NCBI RefSeq assembly: GCF_000741285.1
Contig: NZ_JGZE01000010.1
Location: forward strand, 124,001-188,000
Reading direction: 5' to 3'
Source: Bifidobacterium mongoliense DSM 21395
Lineage (GTDB): Bacteria > Actinomycetota > Actinomycetes > Actinomycetales > Bifidobacteriaceae
DNA: 64,000 bases
The position numbers and the translations under genes were made by a program. A model generated the notes under the pieces. It did no database searches. It worked only from the letters and a program-made list of their open reading frames with translations, and was not told the DNA's origin. Position 1 is the first letter of the stretch. Every line of letters starts with the position of its first letter. Positions 45,748-53,595 of the stretch are shown in pieces.

Positions 45748-47496
45748 ATGGCTTTGTCGTTGGCTTCGGCCGTGCAGCTCCTCACACGGGCCGGTTTGCT
45801 CCGCGAGGTGATCGCAGGAAACCACTGGACCCTTGACCCCGGCTCGCTGACCGGCGCCGAGAGGCCATTCGTCGCCATCACGTACGACACCCGCGTCGTG
45901 GTCCCCGGCAGTCTGCTGTGCTGCAAAGGGCGGTTCAACCCCGCCTACCTCGACGGCATCGACCAACGCGGTCTGGCGGCCTATGTGGCGCAGACGCCCT
46001 ACGCCGAGCGCACCCAGGCACCCGGCATCATCGTCACCGACATCCGCAAAGCGATGAGCCTGCTGTCGGCGGCCTTCTATGGCATGCCGCAGCGCGAACT
46101 CACGCTCGTGGGCATCACGGGGACCAAAGGCAAAACGACGACCGCCTACTATCTCCAGGCCATCCTCAACCGTCTGTCAGGCAATGCGTGCGCGCTGTTC
46201 TCGTCCGTGGACAACTGCCTCGACGGCACGACCTACGAGGAATCGAGTCTGACCACTCCGGAGTCGATGGATGCGTTCCGCATGATGCGCGAGGCGCTCG
46301 ACCACGGCATGCGCTACCTCGTCATGGAGGTGTCGTCGCAGGCCTACAAGGTGGACCGGGTGTTCGGGCTGACCTTCGACGTCGGCGCGTTCCTCAATAT
46401 CTCCCCCGACCACATCAGTCCCATCGAGCATCCGACCTTCGAGGACTATCTGTTCTGCAAACGGCAGATCGTGCGCAACAGCCGTCGTCTGGTCCTCAAC
46501 GTCGACTGCGATCACGCCGACCTGATCGGCCAGGACGCCACCGAGGCGCATGTGCTCGTGACGACCTTCGCCTTGGAAACAGGGGAACAGACCGCCGACC
46601 GGCGACCCCGTGCGGACGTGACGGCGATACCGGCCGATCCCGACCATGAGCGCTTCAGCCTCGTGCGAACCGGAGCCGGCACCGCGACCGCGACCCAGCC
46701 CGATTCGCATACCGTGGGACCGTTCCATCTGGCCATGGACGGCGACTTCAACTACGCCAACGCCGCGGCGGCCTACACCTTGGCCGGTCTGGCCATCGAG
46801 GCGCACGACAAGCACGAGACGCACGAGACACCCACGAACAACCACCACGCCAACGGCCAGCATGCCGATGCCACTGCCAACGGCGGCGTCAACGCCAAAA
46901 CCGCCACCTCCTCTCCGGTCCGGGCCACGAATCCGAACGACTCGCCGACCGTGGCCGCCATCGACGCCGCACTGCTGGAGGACGCGACGCGGGTCAGGGT
47001 GTCGGGACGCATGGAGCGCTTCGAGGACCCCTCGGGCGACATCGTGGCGATCGTCGATTACGCGCACAACTACAGCAGCGTCGGCGCGCTCATCGATTTC
47101 GTCGAGGAGCGCTACGGCTCGCGGCACCCACGCATCAGTCTGGTCACCGGTTCGGCCGGCAACAAGGCCATTGATCGGCGCAAGGAGATCATCCAGGCCG
47201 CCGAACACCGCATCGCCAAATTCTTCCTCACGATCGAGGACACCGAGGACGAGTCGGTGCTGGCCATCTGCCAATACATGCAGCGAGCCATCAGCGATCC
47301 GCACGTCGACTCCGTGATCGTCGACGATCGGGCCGAGGCCATCGAGCAGGCCGTGGGCGAGGCGCGGTCGGACGGCGGGTTCAACGTCGTGCTCGTCATC
47401 GGCAAAGGCGACGAACGGTGGATCAAACGCGCCGGGAAGCACCTGGCCTACGAGGGAGACGACCACGTCGTCAGACGCCTGTTCGGTCTGTTGTGA
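45748..47496 (+). CDS. murE: MurE-type UDP-MurNAc-tripeptide synthetase (second copy type)
   Basis: A 582-residue Mur ligase that adds the third residue (Lys or Orn expected) to UDP-MurNAc-L-Ala-D-Glu. VGITGTKGKTTTAYYLQAIL is the ATP loop, YLVMEVSSQAYKVDRVFGL and NISPDHISPIEHPTFEDYLFCK hold the metal/substrate residues, with RVSGRMERFEDPSGDIVAIVDYAHN in the C-terminal part. AAGGAAGGTTACGCGTT precedes the start. A low-complexity insert of about 50 residues (HETHETPTNNHHANGQ...) is at about residues 350-400. It is followed by D-aspartate ligase and racemase genes, which suggests a dedicated cross-bridge module. Confidence 0.88.
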   Translation: MALSLASAVQLLTRAGLLREVIAGNHWTLDPGSLTGAERPFVAITYDTRVVVPGSLLCCKGRFNPAYLDGIDQRGLAAYVAQTPYAERTQAPGIIVTDIRKAMSLLSAAFYGMPQRELTLVGITGTKGKTTTAYYLQAILNRLSGNACALFSSVDNCLDGTTYEESSLTTPESMDAFRMMREALDHGMRYLVMEVSSQAYKVDRVFGLTFDVGAFLNISPDHISPIEHPTFEDYLFCKRQIVRNSRRLVLNVDCDHADLIGQDATEAHVLVTTFALETGEQTADRRPRADVTAIPADPDHERFSLVRTGAGTATATQPDSHTVGPFHLAMDGDFNYANAAAAYTLAGLAIEAHDKHETHETPTNNHHANGQHADATANGGVNAKTATSSPVRATNPNDSPTVAAIDAALLEDATRVRVSGRMERFEDPSGDIVAIVDYAHNYSSVGALIDFVEERYGSRHPRISLVTGSAGNKAIDRRKEIIQAAEHRIAKFFLTIEDTEDESVLAICQYMQRAISDPHVDSVIVDDRAEAIEQAVGEARSDGGFNVVLVIGKGDERWIKRAGKHLAYEGDDHVVRRLFGLL

Positions 47497-47589
47497 GAGC
47501 CGGCCGACCTGCCGACGCACCAAGACACCGAAACACCAACGCTCCAACGCACGATCATTCATTCAGCGGTTCACGATAAGGTGAGATTC

Positions 47590-48834
47590 ATGAAGAAATT
47601 CCAGCCGATTCTGCTCGGCAGCGACATCAACGCCTACGGCATGGCACGGGCCTTCCACGAGGAATACGGCATCACCTCGATCGCGCTGGCCCACTACCAG
47701 CTCTCCCCCACGAAATTCAGCCACATCATCGACGTCAACATCATTCCCGGTTTCGATGATCCGGCGGTGTTCCGCGAGCGCATGCTGCGCCTGGGCAAGG
47801 GCATGAGCGCGGAACACCCGGACACCACACTGCTCGTGATCCCGTGCGGCGACGTCTACGCGAATCTCATGAGCCGGTTCGGCGACGAGTTGCGGGAGTA
47901 TTTCGTCTTCAACACCCTCGACCCGGCGCTCAACCACCAGCTGAGCTACAAGAACAGCTTCTACGAGACCTGCGAACGCCATCACCTGCCCTATCCCCGC
48001 ACGAAGGTCGTCACGGAGGAGGGCGTGGCACGGCGCGAGTACGCCGACCTGCCCTTCGCCTACCCCGTGGCCATGAAGCCGGCGGACAGCGCGGCATGGC
48101 TCGACATCGACTTCCCCGGGCGCAAGAAGGCCTTCATCATCGACACCCCCGAGGAGCTCGACACCCTGATCAACCGCGCCTACCAGGCCGGATATCACGC
48201 CCCCATGGTGATCCAGGACTTCATCCCGGGCGACGACAGCCGCATGCGCGTGCTCAACGCCTACGTCGACCAGCATCACCGCGTGCGCATGATGTTCCTC
48301 GGCCACCCCCTGCTCGAGGATCCGACGCCCGAGGCCGTGGGCAACTACGCGGCGATCATCCCCGACTACAACGAGGGGCTGTTCGACACGATCCGCACGT
48401 TCCTCGAGCACATCAAGTACGAGGGCGTGGCCAACTTCGACATGAAGTACGACGAGCGCGACGGCTCGTACAAGCTCTTCGAGATCAACCTGCGCCAGGG
48501 CCGCAGCAGCTTCTTCGTGACGCTCAACGGCTACAACCTCGCCCGGTACTTCGTCGAGGATCTCGTCGAGGACAACGATTTCGACGGCACGACGGTCTAC
48601 GGCACGGGATCGAAGCTGTGGATGGAGATCCCGCGTTCCATCTTCCGCGACTATGTGCGCGACGGCGAGGACAAGCGCCGCGGCATGGCCATGATCGAGT
48701 CCGGCGACTGGGGCACCACGCTGGAGTACCGCAAGGACATGAATCTGCTGCGCCGGCTCATGATCCACCACATGTTCTCCATCTACAAGCGCCGCTACGC
48801 GCAGTACTTCCAGCAGAAGGCGGATCTGAAATGA
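47590..48834 (+). CDS. ATP-grasp carboxylate-amine ligase, D-aspartate ligase (Asl)-like
   Basis: A 414-residue ATP-grasp enzyme. The N-terminal FQPILLGSDINAYGMARAFHEEY resembles Enterococcus faecium Asl(fm), which attaches D-aspartate to the epsilon-amine of Lys in peptidoglycan precursors. ATP-grasp elements are AVAMKPADSAAWL-like PVAMKPADSA, VIQDFIPGDDSRMRV and YKLFEINLRQGRSS (metal-binding Glu-Asn). The start at 47590 has AAGGTGAGATTC ahead; a GTG at 47581 is less likely. Its stop overlaps the racemase start (ATGA). Confidence 0.88.
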   Translation: MKKFQPILLGSDINAYGMARAFHEEYGITSIALAHYQLSPTKFSHIIDVNIIPGFDDPAVFRERMLRLGKGMSAEHPDTTLLVIPCGDVYANLMSRFGDELREYFVFNTLDPALNHQLSYKNSFYETCERHHLPYPRTKVVTEEGVARREYADLPFAYPVAMKPADSAAWLDIDFPGRKKAFIIDTPEELDTLINRAYQAGYHAPMVIQDFIPGDDSRMRVLNAYVDQHHRVRMMFLGHPLLEDPTPEAVGNYAAIIPDYNEGLFDTIRTFLEHIKYEGVANFDMKYDERDGSYKLFEINLRQGRSSFFVTLNGYNLARYFVEDLVEDNDFDGTTVYGTGSKLWMEIPRSIFRDYVRDGEDKRRGMAMIESGDWGTTLEYRKDMNLLRRLMIHHMFSIYKRRYAQYFQQKADLK

Positions 48835-49553
48835 GAAGGCCGTTCTTCGCCGTGCTGGGAGGCATGGGCACCCTCGCCACCGAGAGCTACGTGCGCCTGC
48901 TCGACGCGCGCACCGACGCGCATGCCGACCAGGAGTACCTCGACTACGTCGTGTTCAACGACGCCGGGGTCCCCGACCGTACGGCCTTCATCCTCAAGCG
49001 CAGCGACGAGGACCCGGTGCCGGCCATTCTCGACGACATCGACAAGGCGACGACCATCGGTGCGAGCTTCCTGGTGCTCGCATGCAACACGGAGCACTAC
49101 TTCTTCGACCGGTTCCAGGAGCGCACCAGCGTCCCGATCCTGCATATGCCCCGCCTTGCGGTGCGTGAGATGTCGCAACGGTTCCCCGCACACGGCCATC
49201 CGCGCGTGGGGTTCATGGGCACCGAGGGCTCACGGGCCGCGGGGGTCTATCGTCGTGAGGTCGAAGCCGCGGGATACGTCTTCGTCGAGCCCCACGATGC
49301 GCTGCAGCACCGCGTGGACTCGCTGATCTACGATGACGTCAAAGGCGGCCGCCCGCTCGACCCGCAACGCTATCGCGCCGTGATCGAGGCCTTCCTCACC
49401 GCGCCGTACGACTGTGACGTCGTACTGCTGGGGTGCACCGAACTGTCCGTGTTCAACGAACGCTTCCCCATGCCCGAACTGCCGCTGGTGGACGCCCAGT
49501 CCGTGCTCGTCGATGAGACGGTGCGCCGGGCCAAGGCGCTTCTGGCGGACTAG
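48831..49553 (+). CDS. Aspartate/glutamate racemase family protein, probable aspartate racemase
   Basis: A 240-residue cofactor-independent racemase. The two catalytic cysteines are in LACNTEHYF and LLGCTELSVF, and the N-terminus FFAVLGGMGTLATESYV is typical of RacD/YgeA proteins. The 4-nt overlap with the D-aspartate ligase gene suggests it supplies the D-Asp for the cross-bridge. The gene ends 7 bp before a terminator shared with glxK. Confidence 0.9.
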   Translation: MRRPFFAVLGGMGTLATESYVRLLDARTDAHADQEYLDYVVFNDAGVPDRTAFILKRSDEDPVPAILDDIDKATTIGASFLVLACNTEHYFFDRFQERTSVPILHMPRLAVREMSQRFPAHGHPRVGFMGTEGSRAAGVYRREVEAAGYVFVEPHDALQHRVDSLIYDDVKGGRPLDPQRYRAVIEAFLTAPYDCDVVLLGCTELSVFNERFPMPELPLVDAQSVLVDETVRRAKALLAD

Positions 49554-49559
49554 GGGCGG

Positions 49560-49616
49560 CTCAGGCTCGTTGGCCGGCTAAGGCTGGCTGGCCAACGAGG
49601 ACCAGCCAGCTGAGCG
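49560..49616. terminator. Nested hairpin between convergent racemase and glycerate kinase genes
   Basis: CTCGTTGGCC (49567-49576) pairs with GGCCAACGAG (49591-49600), inside an outer GCTCAG/CTGAGC stem (49560-49565, 49611-49616). It probably terminates both convergent transcripts. Confidence 0.7.
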
Positions 49617-49644
49617 CCGTGGACCTCCATCGGGCACGACCGCC

Positions 49645-50784
49645 TCAGCTGCGGAACAACCGGGCCACGTTGCATGCGGTCCTGGTGAGGTTCTCCTTCG
49701 CCCGCGCGGGGTCCAGCGCCTCATCGAGCGTGCAGACGCCCGGCAGGATACCGAGCACCGCGTCGATGCCCACCTCACGCAATGATGCGATCCCCTCGCC
49801 GATGAATCCGGCGAGCGCGACCACGATGCACCCCGGAGCGACCTCCTTGACGGCCTGCGCGGTTCCCATGGGCGTTTTGCCGAACCGGGTCTGGGCGTCG
49901 ATGCCACCCTCACCGGTGATGCAGTAGTCCGCGCCGCGGGCCTGTTCGCGCAACCGCGTGGCCTCGACGACGACACCGACTCCGGAGCTCATCGTCGCCC
50001 GGGTGAAGGCGAGGAATCCCGCCCCCAGTCCCCCGGCGGCGCCCGCACCGGGCGTATGGGCCACGTCACGGTCGAGCTGGTCGTGGATCACATCCGCGTA
50101 ATGGGCCAGCGCGGCGTCCAACCGTTCGACCATCGCCGGCGTGGCGCCCTTCTGCGGACCGAAGACGTGCGAGGAGCCCTCGGGCCCGACCAACGGATTG
50201 GTGACGTCGGAGGCCAAGGTGATCGTGCAATGGTGCAGCCGTGGGTCGAGACGGGTCACGTCGATGCGGTCGAGCGCCTGCAACGCGGCACCACCACGGT
50301 CGAGTTCACGCCCATCGGCGTCCCGCAGGCTCACGCCTAAGGCCTGGGCCATGCCCGCTCCCCCGTCGTTGGTGGCGCTGCCGCCCAATCCCACGATCAG
50401 CGCGTCGACGCCCCGGTCCAGGGCGTCGAGGATGAGCTCGCCCGTACCGTAGGTCGTGGTGGTCAGGGGATCGCGGGTGGCCGCATTGACGTACTGGATG
50501 CCGCTGGCGGCGGACATCTCGATCACGGCGGTATGGCCGTCGCCGAGCAGCCCGTAATGGGCGGATACGGGTCGGCCTAACGGCCCGGTCACCGACGTGG
50601 TGACCAGAGTGCCGCCGGTGGCGTCGACCAGGGAACGCACGGTCCCCTCCCCGCCGTCGGCCATGGGCACGATGACGCATTCGGCGTCGGGTATCGCGTC
50701 CAATACACCGGTACGGATGGCCTGGGCGGCCTCCTGCGCCGTGAGTGACCCCTTGAAGGAGTCTGGCGCGATGACGATCTTCAT
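49645..50784 (-). CDS. glxK: Glycerate kinase (GlxK/GarK family)
   Basis: A 379-residue enzyme phosphorylating D-glycerate (probably to 2-phosphoglycerate). MKIVIAPDSFKGSLTAQEAAQAI and VPMADGGEGTVRSLVDATGG are the family N-terminal motifs; GLGGSATNDGGAGMAQALG and VGPEGSSHVFGPQKGA also match. The start follows GAAAGGAAGCTCGATC. It lies 63 bp after the permease gene, under shared control of the divergent CdaR-type regulator. Confidence 0.93.
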   Translation of the reverse strand: MKIVIAPDSFKGSLTAQEAAQAIRTGVLDAIPDAECVIVPMADGGEGTVRSLVDATGGTLVTTSVTGPLGRPVSAHYGLLGDGHTAVIEMSAASGIQYVNAATRDPLTTTTYGTGELILDALDRGVDALIVGLGGSATNDGGAGMAQALGVSLRDADGRELDRGGAALQALDRIDVTRLDPRLHHCTITLASDVTNPLVGPEGSSHVFGPQKGATPAMVERLDAALAHYADVIHDQLDRDVAHTPGAGAAGGLGAGFLAFTRATMSSGVGVVVEATRLREQARGADYCITGEGGIDAQTRFGKTPMGTAQAVKEVAPGCIVVALAGFIGEGIASLREVGIDAVLGILPGVCTLDEALDPARAKENLTRTACNVARLFRS

Positions 50785-50847
50785 GATCGAGCTTCCTTTC
50801 GCTCTGCGTCGGCCCGTGGCCGGCGCGCCCTGCGGGCCTTACCGGCC

Positions 50848-52143
50848 TTAGAGGATGATGTACAGCACGGTCGCCACGATGGTCATGGTCAGACCGACCA
50901 GGGCCTCGAAGGCGACGACCTTCATACGCTCGGCTAGATTCATGTTCATCGCCTTGGCGGTGACGTGGAAGTAGTTGCCGTGCGGCAGGGCGTCGATCAC
51001 GGTGCCGCCCGCCTGCATGGTCACCGCCGCCGCCATGGGCGAGGTGCCGGCCGTGAGGATGGCGTGGCCGAAGGAATTGGAGCCCAGGATGACGCCGGTC
51101 GAGGTCGAGGCGGTGGCGGCGGCCATGAGGATGCCGGAGATCGGCGCGAGCATGGAACCGGGCACGCCCACGGCGTTGATGAGTCCGACGATCTGTTGCG
51201 GCAGGTCCGAGTTCGTGATCAGCCCGCCCAGGGCGCCGGCCCCGATGAGGATCATGACCACGTCGATCATGCGGTTGAGTCCCGCGGTGCAGTAGTCCAG
51301 CACGTGACGGCCCTGCCGCATGACGAGCAGTCCCACGATCGCGGCCAGCGGCAGGATGTACATCGCGTCGACCTGGAACCGGGACAGCAGGGTGATGTGC
51401 AGCATGGTGCCGATCGGGCCGATAAGCAACAGCACGATGGCCAGTGCGGGGGCGACCAGGGCACGGCCGATCGAAGGCAGGTCCTCATCGGACCGGTGCG
51501 TGCCACCGCCTTCGAGATCCGCGAGCGTGGTCATGGTGCCGTGCCGCTTGAGCACGGACGCGAGCAGCACGGCCACGGCGAGGCCGCACAGCGCGGGCAC
51601 GAAGCTGGAGATCATGACCTCGGAGGGCTGGATCTTGAAGCCCGTGGCCACGGCGATGGTATTGGGGTTCGGCGAGATGATGTTGCCCGCCTTGCCGCCG
51701 CCCGACAGGGCGACCAGCAGGGCGAGTTTGGAGATCCCCATGCGGTTGCCGACCTCGATGGCGATCGGGGCGACGATGAGCACCGCGACGGGGATGAACA
51801 CGCCGACGGCGCAGATGACCATGGTCGCCAGGGCGAGGGCGAAGATGGCCAGACGCTCGCCGCACCGCTCGACGATCGTGCGCGCGATTCGATCCGCCGC
51901 CCCCGATTCCATCATGACCCCGGCGAAGACGCCCGCGGCGATCACGCGGATCACCGTGCCCATGACGCTCTGGGCGCCGGTGACGACGATGCCGACGGTC
52001 GAGGCCAGCGAGGCACCGCCGATCAGGCAGCCGACGACCGCGCCGACCAGCAGCGCGTAGGTGGTGTTGAGCTTCTTGAGGATCAACGCGATGGCGAGCG
52101 CCAGTCCTATGAGTGCGGCCCACCAGGCCAATGCATGTTCCAC
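50848..52143 (-). CDS. GntP family permease (glycerate/gluconate:H+ symporter)
   Basis: A 431-residue, 12-TM permease. Regions such as GVFIPVAVLIVAPIAIEVGNRMGISKLALLVALSGGGKAGNIISPNPNTIA and TVIDALPHGNYFHVTAKAMNM are typical of GntP-like transporters. The GTG at 52143 is preceded by GAAGAGGGTATCGTC; the longer ATG start at 52218 lies in promoter-like sequence. It is followed by glycerate kinase, so glycerate is the likely substrate. Confidence 0.88.
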   Translation of the reverse strand: MEHALAWWAALIGLALAIALILKKLNTTYALLVGAVVGCLIGGASLASTVGIVVTGAQSVMGTVIRVIAAGVFAGVMMESGAADRIARTIVERCGERLAIFALALATMVICAVGVFIPVAVLIVAPIAIEVGNRMGISKLALLVALSGGGKAGNIISPNPNTIAVATGFKIQPSEVMISSFVPALCGLAVAVLLASVLKRHGTMTTLADLEGGGTHRSDEDLPSIGRALVAPALAIVLLLIGPIGTMLHITLLSRFQVDAMYILPLAAIVGLLVMRQGRHVLDYCTAGLNRMIDVVMILIGAGALGGLITNSDLPQQIVGLINAVGVPGSMLAPISGILMAAATASTSTGVILGSNSFGHAILTAGTSPMAAAVTMQAGGTVIDALPHGNYFHVTAKAMNMNLAERMKVVAFEALVGLTMTIVATVLYIIL

Positions 52144-52400
52144 GACGATACCCTCTTCCCACCCGTGCATGCCTATGGCCTCATGCACGCGGCTTCTACC
52201 TGTTCCTGCCATGCGCACGGTCCCATGCGCACGTCCGCACCGATCGCCCGCGATTCGGAGGCCGGCGATATGGATGCCTGTGCCCCTTCAGCGACGAAGG
52301 GCGCTGGTGTGAGCGATCGCCGATCCACGCCGGCAATCCGCTGATTCCATTATCAGCATCCCGTGGGTTCCGGGCCATGGGACGGCGAACCGATTCCGTA

Positions 52401-52418
52401 GTGTGACCTTTCTCACAC
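52401..52418. promoter_or_regulatory. CRP/FNR-type palindrome in the gntP-cdaR intergenic region
   Basis: TGTGACCTTTCTCACA, extended by G and C at the ends, is a perfect match to the TGTGA-N6-TCACA consensus of CRP family regulators (Crp, GlxR). It lies 41 bp upstream of the cdaR start and 258 bp upstream of the permease start. A GTAC/GTAC pair at 52423-52444 follows. Its regulator is not identified. Nothing else is recognised in 52144-52400. Confidence 0.6.
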
Positions 52419-52458
52419 AGTGGTACGTGTACTATATCCGGTACTACGAAGGAGCACC

Positions 52459-53595
52459 ATGAGCATCGATCCGGCCATCGCGCACAGCATCGTCGACAGC
52501 ATCAAGGGCGTCATCAGGCACGACATCAATTTCTTCGACACGGACGGCATCATCATCGCGAGCACCGACCCCTCCCGAGTCGGATCGTCGCACGAGGGCG
52601 CCCTGCTGGCCATACGCACCGGCAGAACGGTCAACGTCGACGCCGCCCACCGGTTCGCCGGGGCGGTCGACGGCATCAACATGCCGGTCATGGTCAACGG
52701 ATCGGTCGTGGCCGTCGTGGGCATCACGGGTGATATCGAGACGGTGGAACCCTTCGGCACGATCGTGAGGAAGATGACGGAGATCCTCATCCGCGACAAC
52801 GCCAGGCAGGTCATCGCCTTCGACCGCTGGACCATGATGGACAACCTCATCAACCTGCTCAACCTCCCCCAGCACGACGAGTCGCTCGTGGACTACCTCG
52901 CGGCGGCGCTGCGCACCGACCTCGCCAGACCACGCCAAGTGGTCGTCATGCGACCGGCCGAGCGCGGACCCGCACGCATGCCGCACCAGGATGTGGTCAG
53001 ATCCATCGTCGATGAGGAGCTGGGTGACTCCCCGGCTTCACTGTTCCGCGTAACATCACAGGGTTGCGAGATGTTCCTCGATCATGACGCCGCACAGGAC
53101 TGGACCCCGACGCTGACTCGCATCGGCGATGCGATGAGGCAACAGCTCGGCGTCACCGTGCTCTTCGGGGTCTGCGAGACCGATGCCACGGCCGGCACCT
53201 ACCGGCAACGGCACGACGAGGCACTCACCGCGGCGCAGTGGCAGCGCTTCATCGGCCAACGGGGCGTGGGCGCGTTCGAGGACCTCGACATCGCCCTGGC
53301 TGTCACCTCCATGCCCACGGAGCGGGCCCGACGCCTGTCCGACCGGGTGTTCGGCACCCTGAGCGACCAGCGAATCGCGGCGTTCGCCAAGGTCTTCGAC
53401 GCCTACACCCTGCACAACGGGAGCATCACCCACGCGGCAAGGGAACTGTTCATCCACAAGAACACCATGCAGAACCGCCTCAACACGATCGCCACGGCAA
53501 CGGGCTACAACCCTCGCCGGCTGACGGATTACCGCACCTTGGCGCTGGCCTTCACACTCCATGACTATCTGGCGTTCATCGAGGCCGATCGCTGA
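52459..53595 (+). CDS. cdaR: CdaR-type sugar diacid/glycerate regulator
   Basis: A 378-residue activator. N-terminal diacid-recognition domain (IKGVIRHDINFFDTDGIIIASTDPSRVGSSHEGA) and C-terminal PucR-type helix-turn-helix (HNGSITHAARELFIHKNTMQNRLNTIATATGYNPR). In E. coli CdaR activates glucarate, galactarate and glycerate genes. Divergent placement from permease and glycerate kinase indicates it controls them. GAAGGAGCACC precedes the ATG at 52459. The last 20 bp overlap the 3' end of smc convergently. Confidence 0.92.
   Translation: MSIDPAIAHSIVDSIKGVIRHDINFFDTDGIIIASTDPSRVGSSHEGALLAIRTGRTVNVDAAHRFAGAVDGINMPVMVNGSVVAVVGITGDIETVEPFGTIVRKMTEILIRDNARQVIAFDRWTMMDNLINLLNLPQHDESLVDYLAAALRTDLARPRQVVVMRPAERGPARMPHQDVVRSIVDEELGDSPASLFRVTSQGCEMFLDHDAAQDWTPTLTRIGDAMRQQLGVTVLFGVCETDATAGTYRQRHDEALTAAQWQRFIGQRGVGAFEDLDIALAVTSMPTERARRLSDRVFGTLSDQRIAAFAKVFDAYTLHNGSITHAARELFIHKNTMQNRLNTIATATGYNPRRLTDYRTLALAFTLHDYLAFIEADR

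Noticed and set aside
45748..49553. Cyanophycin synthetase or other ATP-grasp plus Mur-ligase amino acid polymer cluster
   Set aside because: MurE motifs, the Asl-like N-terminus and the coupled aspartate racemase fit cross-bridge synthesis much better; no cyanophycinase is present.
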